From contig QAKL01000030.1 in assembly GCA_003343815.1 (NCBI GenBank), forward strand, positions 9,969 to 19,988: a DNA stretch of 10,020 nt, written 5' to 3'. Source of the stretch: Clostridiales bacterium. Lineage in GTDB: Bacteria > Bacillota > Peptococcia > Peptococcales > Peptococcaceae. Numbering within the stretch: position 1 is the first letter of the stretch; each line of letters begins with the position of its first letter. A program made the translations under genes and the position numbers. Below are positions 7,692 to 10,020 of this stretch, piece by piece. The notes below the pieces were generated by a model. It searched no databases. It saw only the letters and a program-made list of their open reading frames with translations, and was not told the origin of the DNA.

Positions 7692-7712
7692 AAGATCGCC
7701 ACCTTTTTCTTT
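7692..7712 (-). other. Inferred short 5' leader of the his operon
   Basis: From the -10 box the transcript should begin near 7712, leaving about 21 untranslated bases before hisZ. These hold an A-rich stretch and the AAGGTGG ribosome site (7705-7699). There is no room for a T-box, a leader peptide with histidine codons, or an attenuator hairpin. The start point is inferred, not observed. Confidence 0.6.
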
Positions 7713-7718
7713 TTTATT

Positions 7719-7747
7719 ATGATAGCATTTTAATATACTAAAGTCAA
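7719..7747 (-). promoter_or_regulatory. Promoter of the his operon (sigma-A/sigma-70 type)
   Basis: The minus strand has a -35 box TTGACT (7747-7742, 5 of 6 to consensus), a spacer of exactly 17 bases, and a -10 box TATCAT (7724-7719, 5 of 6). A-rich DNA upstream could act as an UP element. It lies directly before hisZ and after the terminator of the transporter unit, so it should start a transcript reading all the his genes. No other promoter this good was noticed within the operon, but I did not search exhaustively. Confidence 0.85.
7723..7740 (-). promoter_or_regulatory. Candidate operator: 18-bp imperfect palindrome between -35 and -10
   Basis: The minus strand reads TAGTATATT/AAAATGCTA. 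The reverse complement of the right half is TAGCATTTT, matching the left half at 7 of 9 positions. It fills the promoter spacer and covers the first two bases of the -10 box, where a bound repressor would block RNA polymerase. The TAG...CTA ends resemble TrpR-type half sites. A TrpR-family histidine regulator (YerC/HisR) has, to my recollection, been proposed in Bacillota. In AT-rich DNA part of this symmetry may be chance. Confidence 0.45.
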
Positions 7748-7760
7748 GAAATATCTGCGT

Positions 7761-7789
7761 AAAATTTTCTTATCTTTTATGAAAATTTT
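7761..7789. repeat. 9-bp perfect inverted repeat upstream of the his promoter
   Basis: AAAATTTTC (7761-7769) and GAAAATTTT (7781-7789) are exact reverse complements with an 11-base gap and centres 20 bp apart, about two helical turns. It starts 14 bases upstream of the -35 box. It could be a second regulator site, an UP element made of phased A-tracts, or curved DNA. Each AAAATTTT core is itself palindromic, so its information content is modest. Confidence 0.5.
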
Positions 7790-7802
7790 TCTCCTCCAGC
7801 CG

Positions 7803-7839
7803 AAATAAAAAATAGGAGAAAGGCGCACCTTTCCCCTAT
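7803..7839 (-). terminator. Intrinsic terminator of the amino acid transporter unit
   Basis: On the minus strand, 3 bases after the ATPase stop, a 12-bp stem forms between ATAGGGGAAAGG (7839-7828) and CCTTTCTCCTAT (7823-7812), with one G-U pair and a 4-base loop TGCG. The T-rich tail TTTTTATTT (7811-7803) follows. It should insulate the his promoter from read-through. There is no T-tract on the plus strand, so it is not bidirectional. Confidence 0.95.
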
Positions 7840-7842
7840 CGT

Positions 7843-8583
7843 TCAACCGACGTTCCATTCCAATATTTTGCTTAAAAAACGCTTTAATTCATTCGTTTGG
7901 GGGTTGGTAAATATTTGCTCACTCATTTCGTACTCCAAAAGCCTGCCCTCATATAAAAAAGCCGCTTTTTCACAGGCGTGGCGGGCAAAGCCCATTTCGT
8001 GCGTAACAATCACAAAATCCAAACCCTCTTTTTCCAATTCGCTTACGATGTCCAAAACCTCGTTGGTATATTCCGGATCTAACGCCGAAGTTGGCTCGTC
8101 CAACAGCAACAGCTTAGGTTTGGGCGCGATAGCGCGGGCGATCGCCACCCTCTGCTGTTGTCCGCCCGATAATTCGTGAGGGCGCTTTTTCATATCAGAT
8201 GCTAAGCCAAAGCGCGTCAAAAGCTCCTCTGCCTGTGCTTCAGCTTTAGCTTTTTCGTATCCGTGCACTTTGATTAACGGCAACGTCACGTTTTCAAAGG
8301 CGCTAAGATGGCGAAATAATCCTCCCTGCTGAAAAACGAAACCGATTTTTTGCCGATAGCTGACCAGCTCGCTTTCGCTTTTGCCGATCGTTTCGCCGTC
8401 AATTTTGATCATGCCTGACGAGGGCGTCAAAAGCCCGCCCAAAAGCCGCAAAAGCGTCGATTTGCCGCTGCCGGAGGAGCCGATAATCGCCAAAGTATGC
8501 ACCTCGTCGGCAAAATGCAAATTTTTCAGCACATCGCTGCCGTCGTCAAAGCGCTTGCTTAGATTCTCCAACTCAATCCTCAT
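7843..8583 (-). CDS. Polar amino acid ABC transporter, ATP-binding protein
   Basis: This is the cytoplasmic ATPase that powers uptake, in the HisP/GlnQ family. It has 246 residues, full length. Walker A is GSSGSGKST (35-43), the Q-loop glutamine is at 85 (VFQQGG), the signature is LSGGQQQ (138-144), Walker B is LLLLDEP (158-164), the D-loop SALD (166-169), and the switch histidine His195 (THEMGFAR). THEMGFAR is typical of the polar amino acid subgroup. The ATG overlaps the permease stop by 11 bases and has an excellent AGGAGG site 7 bases upstream (8596-8591). The gene is last in its unit and is followed directly by a terminator. Substrate cannot be read from the ATPase. Confidence 0.96.
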   Translation of the reverse strand: MRIELENLSKRFDDGSDVLKNLHFADEVHTLAIIGSSGSGKSTLLRLLGGLLTPSSGMIKIDGETIGKSESELVSYRQKIGFVFQQGGLFRHLSAFENVTLPLIKVHGYEKAKAEAQAEELLTRFGLASDMKKRPHELSGGQQQRVAIARAIAPKPKLLLLDEPTSALDPEYTNEVLDIVSELEKEGLDFVIVTHEMGFARHACEKAAFLYEGRLLEYEMSEQIFTNPQTNELKRFLSKILEWNVG

Positions 8584-9367
8584 ACCTAAACCTCCTCTCC
8601 ATCGCCTTGCTTAATAACGAAATCGGCAAGGTCAGGCACAAGTACAAAAAGCCCAAGAAAATATAGCTTTCGAACAAATTAAAATATGTCGCGCTGATTT
8701 CGCGCATCGTCTGCGTGAGCTCGATCACGGCAATCATTGACAAAAGCGAAGAATCCTTGATGATCGAGGCAAACTGCCCCGCCAAAGCAGGCAAGGTACG
8801 CTCGATTAGCTGCGGCAGGATGATATAGCGCACGCTCTGCGCGCTTGTAAAGCCAACCGCTTTGGCAGCCTCTTTTTGCGAGGAGGAAAGCGACAGCAAA
8901 CTGCCGCGGATGATTTCGGCGATATACGCGCCCTCAAACACGGACAAAATGAGCACTCCCGCCCAAAATCTGCCGTCGATATGCCACGCCGTACCCAATA
9001 TATAATAAAACAGATAAATCTGCATGATTAACGGCGTCCCGCGGATAAACTGCACATACAAACTGCACAAACTGCGCAAAAAAAGCACTCTTGATCCCTG
9101 TCCTACCGCACAGAGGATGCCCAAAATCAAACTTAAAATCAAACTGACCAGACTTAATTTCACCGTCATCCAAAATCCGTTTAAAATTCTGCCTTGCATT
9201 TGCCCGATAAAGGCAAAGTCGAATTTGACCCCGACTTTGCCTAAAGACAGCCAAAATATTACCACGACTAAAGCGCACGCCAACAGAAAGTTGAAAACCA
9301 CCGCCGCCATCTTCGCCTGTTTTTGCTTCGGAGCTATGAATAAATTTTGTAATCGCATATCACTCAC
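8573..9367 (-). CDS. Polar amino acid ABC transporter, permease
   Basis: Inner-membrane permease of the HisM/GlnP type (264 residues). About five hydrophobic segments are visible, near residues 21-43, 63-89, 103-125, 133-151 and 233-255, plus a less certain one near 205-225. FIRGTPLIMQIYLFYY (108-122) is highly typical. The EAA loop that contacts the ATPase reads EAAKAVGFTSAQSVRYIILPQ (166-186 in two parts: EAAKAVG, then IILPQ). A single permease gene suggests a homodimer, unless a second gene lies beyond the window. The start is uncertain: GTG at 9367 gives MSDMRLQ, while ATG at 9358 would shorten it by three residues. Neither has a strong ribosome site. It lies 22 bases after the binding-protein gene. 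Confidence 0.95.
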   Translation of the reverse strand: MSDMRLQNLFIAPKQKQAKMAAVVFNFLLACALVVVIFWLSLGKVGVKFDFAFIGQMQGRILNGFWMTVKLSLVSLILSLILGILCAVGQGSRVLFLRSLCSLYVQFIRGTPLIMQIYLFYYILGTAWHIDGRFWAGVLILSVFEGAYIAEIIRGSLLSLSSSQKEAAKAVGFTSAQSVRYIILPQLIERTLPALAGQFASIIKDSSLLSMIAVIELTQTMREISATYFNLFESYIFLGFLYLCLTLPISLLSKAMERRFRYED

Positions 9368-9389
9368 TCATTTTTATCCAAGGTTAGGG

Positions 9390-10020
9390 CTAGTCCATGT
9401 CAAAAAACCACTTAAAGCCTAATTCCTCGAAAGCTTTCTTTTCATCCGCTAAATATTTGTCGGTTAATTCGTCAAAGCCGCCCTCAGCTGTGTATTTTTC
9501 GATAAACTCATTCAGCTCGTCCAAAAGCTCGGTATTGCCTTTTTGCACGGCGATGCCCCACTGATCAGCTTCCTGAAACGGGATAAAGACCGCGCCGGTC
9601 GTATCTAAATTAGCCTGCCAGTTGCGATAAATCGTCAATTGGTCGTAAATAAAGCCGTCAGCTTTGCCCTGCGCGACCTCAGTCACGCAGGCGCTTTCGT
9701 CTGCCAAAGCGATAATTTCGGCATTGGGCAGATTTTTCTGCGCATAGAAATAGCCGGTCGAGCCGGTTTTGACGGCGATTTTTCGTCCCTCGACATTCAT
9801 ATCCTCGATAGAGGTGATGCCGGAGTCTTTGTTAGTCAGAAGCGCCAATAAAGCGTTGGCATAGGGCTCGGAGAAATCCACCTTTTCTTTTCTTTCGTCG
9901 GTAATCGTCATTGAGGACATCACCATATCCGCTTTGCCCGTCTGTAATGCCGGAATAAGTCCGTCCCAAGCGATATTTTCGATTACCACGTCTTTACCGA
10001 TATACTCGCCGAAAGCTTTG
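9390..10020 (-). CDS. Amino acid ABC transporter substrate-binding protein (5' end outside window)
   Basis: C-terminal 209 residues of a type II periplasmic-like binding protein (SBP_bac_3 family). The reading frame stays open to the window edge at 10020, so the signal peptide and true start lie outside. A GTG at 9989 is internal, not a start. The fragment has WDGLIPALQTGKADM, then SSMTITDERKEKVDFSEPY, where the Arg of TDER should bind the ligand carboxylate. KADGFIYD follows, whose last Asp aligns with the amine-binding Asp of GlnH/HisJ. A second-lobe motif, QWGIAVQKGN, and the tail GFDELTDKYL complete it. These residues fix an L-amino acid as the class of ligand but not which one. In a Gram-positive cell it would be a lipoprotein; the needed N-terminus is not visible. 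Confidence 0.95.
   Translation of the reverse strand, partial: KAFGEYIGKDVVIENIAWDGLIPALQTGKADMVMSSMTITDERKEKVDFSEPYANALLALLTNKDSGITSIEDMNVEGRKIAVKTGSTGYFYAQKNLPNAEIIALADESACVTEVAQGKADGFIYDQLTIYRNWQANLDTTGAVFIPFQEADQWGIAVQKGNTELLDELNEFIEKYTAEGGFDELTDKYLADEKKAFEELGFKWFFDMD

Noticed and set aside
7692..7842. T-box, His leader peptide or attenuator before hisZ
   Set aside because: I saw no T-box core, no short frame with consecutive histidine codons, and no hairpin plus T-run between the promoter and hisZ. The one good hairpin is the upstream terminator.
9390..9989. Complete binding-protein gene starting at the GTG at 9989
   Set aside because: The frame continues open to the window edge, and the sequence before the GTG (KAFGEYIGKD) aligns with the family. 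A start here would lack a signal peptide and half of the first lobe.

Overview
The whole window is coded on the minus strand, so the biology reads from right to left. It looks like chromosome of a Bacillota-type bacterium (a Clostridia or Negativicutes relative is plausible, but I cannot name a genus). Three things point there: a short-form HisG paired with HisZ, purine-rich coding strands with strong AGGAGG-like ribosome binding sites, and a fused HisIE with a PHP-type histidinol phosphatase. Base composition is moderate, roughly the mid 40s percent GC by eye. No mobile element, phage gene, RNA gene, CRISPR array or sign of recent transfer was seen.

Right part (10020 to 7843): the last three genes of a polar amino acid ABC uptake system, in the order binding protein (5' end beyond the window), permease, ATPase. 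A strong intrinsic terminator (7839-7803) closes this unit.

Middle (7842 to 7692): a 150-base intergenic region. It holds the terminator, a 9-bp inverted repeat, and a near-consensus sigma-A promoter (TTGACT, 17 bp, TATCAT) with an 18-bp imperfect palindrome between its two boxes. The inferred 5' leader is only about 21 bases, too short for a T-box or attenuator. Control by a DNA-binding repressor is therefore the most natural reading.

Left part (7691 to 1): one compact operon, hisZ-hisG-hisD-hisC-hisB-hisH-hisA-hisF-hisIE-hisJ, with the last gene cut by the window edge. Genes overlap by 1-4 bases or are separated by at most 17. Together they cover every step from PRPP and ATP to L-histidine: HisG/HisZ (step 1), HisIE (steps 2-3), HisA (4), HisH/HisF (5), HisB dehydratase (6), HisC (7), HisJ phosphatase (8), HisD (9-10).

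This is core metabolism, and I do not see a previously undescribed system. The points most worth a second look are the operator-like symmetry in the his promoter, the second upstream inverted repeat, the lack of any leader-based control, the very low histidine content of HisZ and HisG, and the adjacency to an amino acid transporter that may carry histidine.
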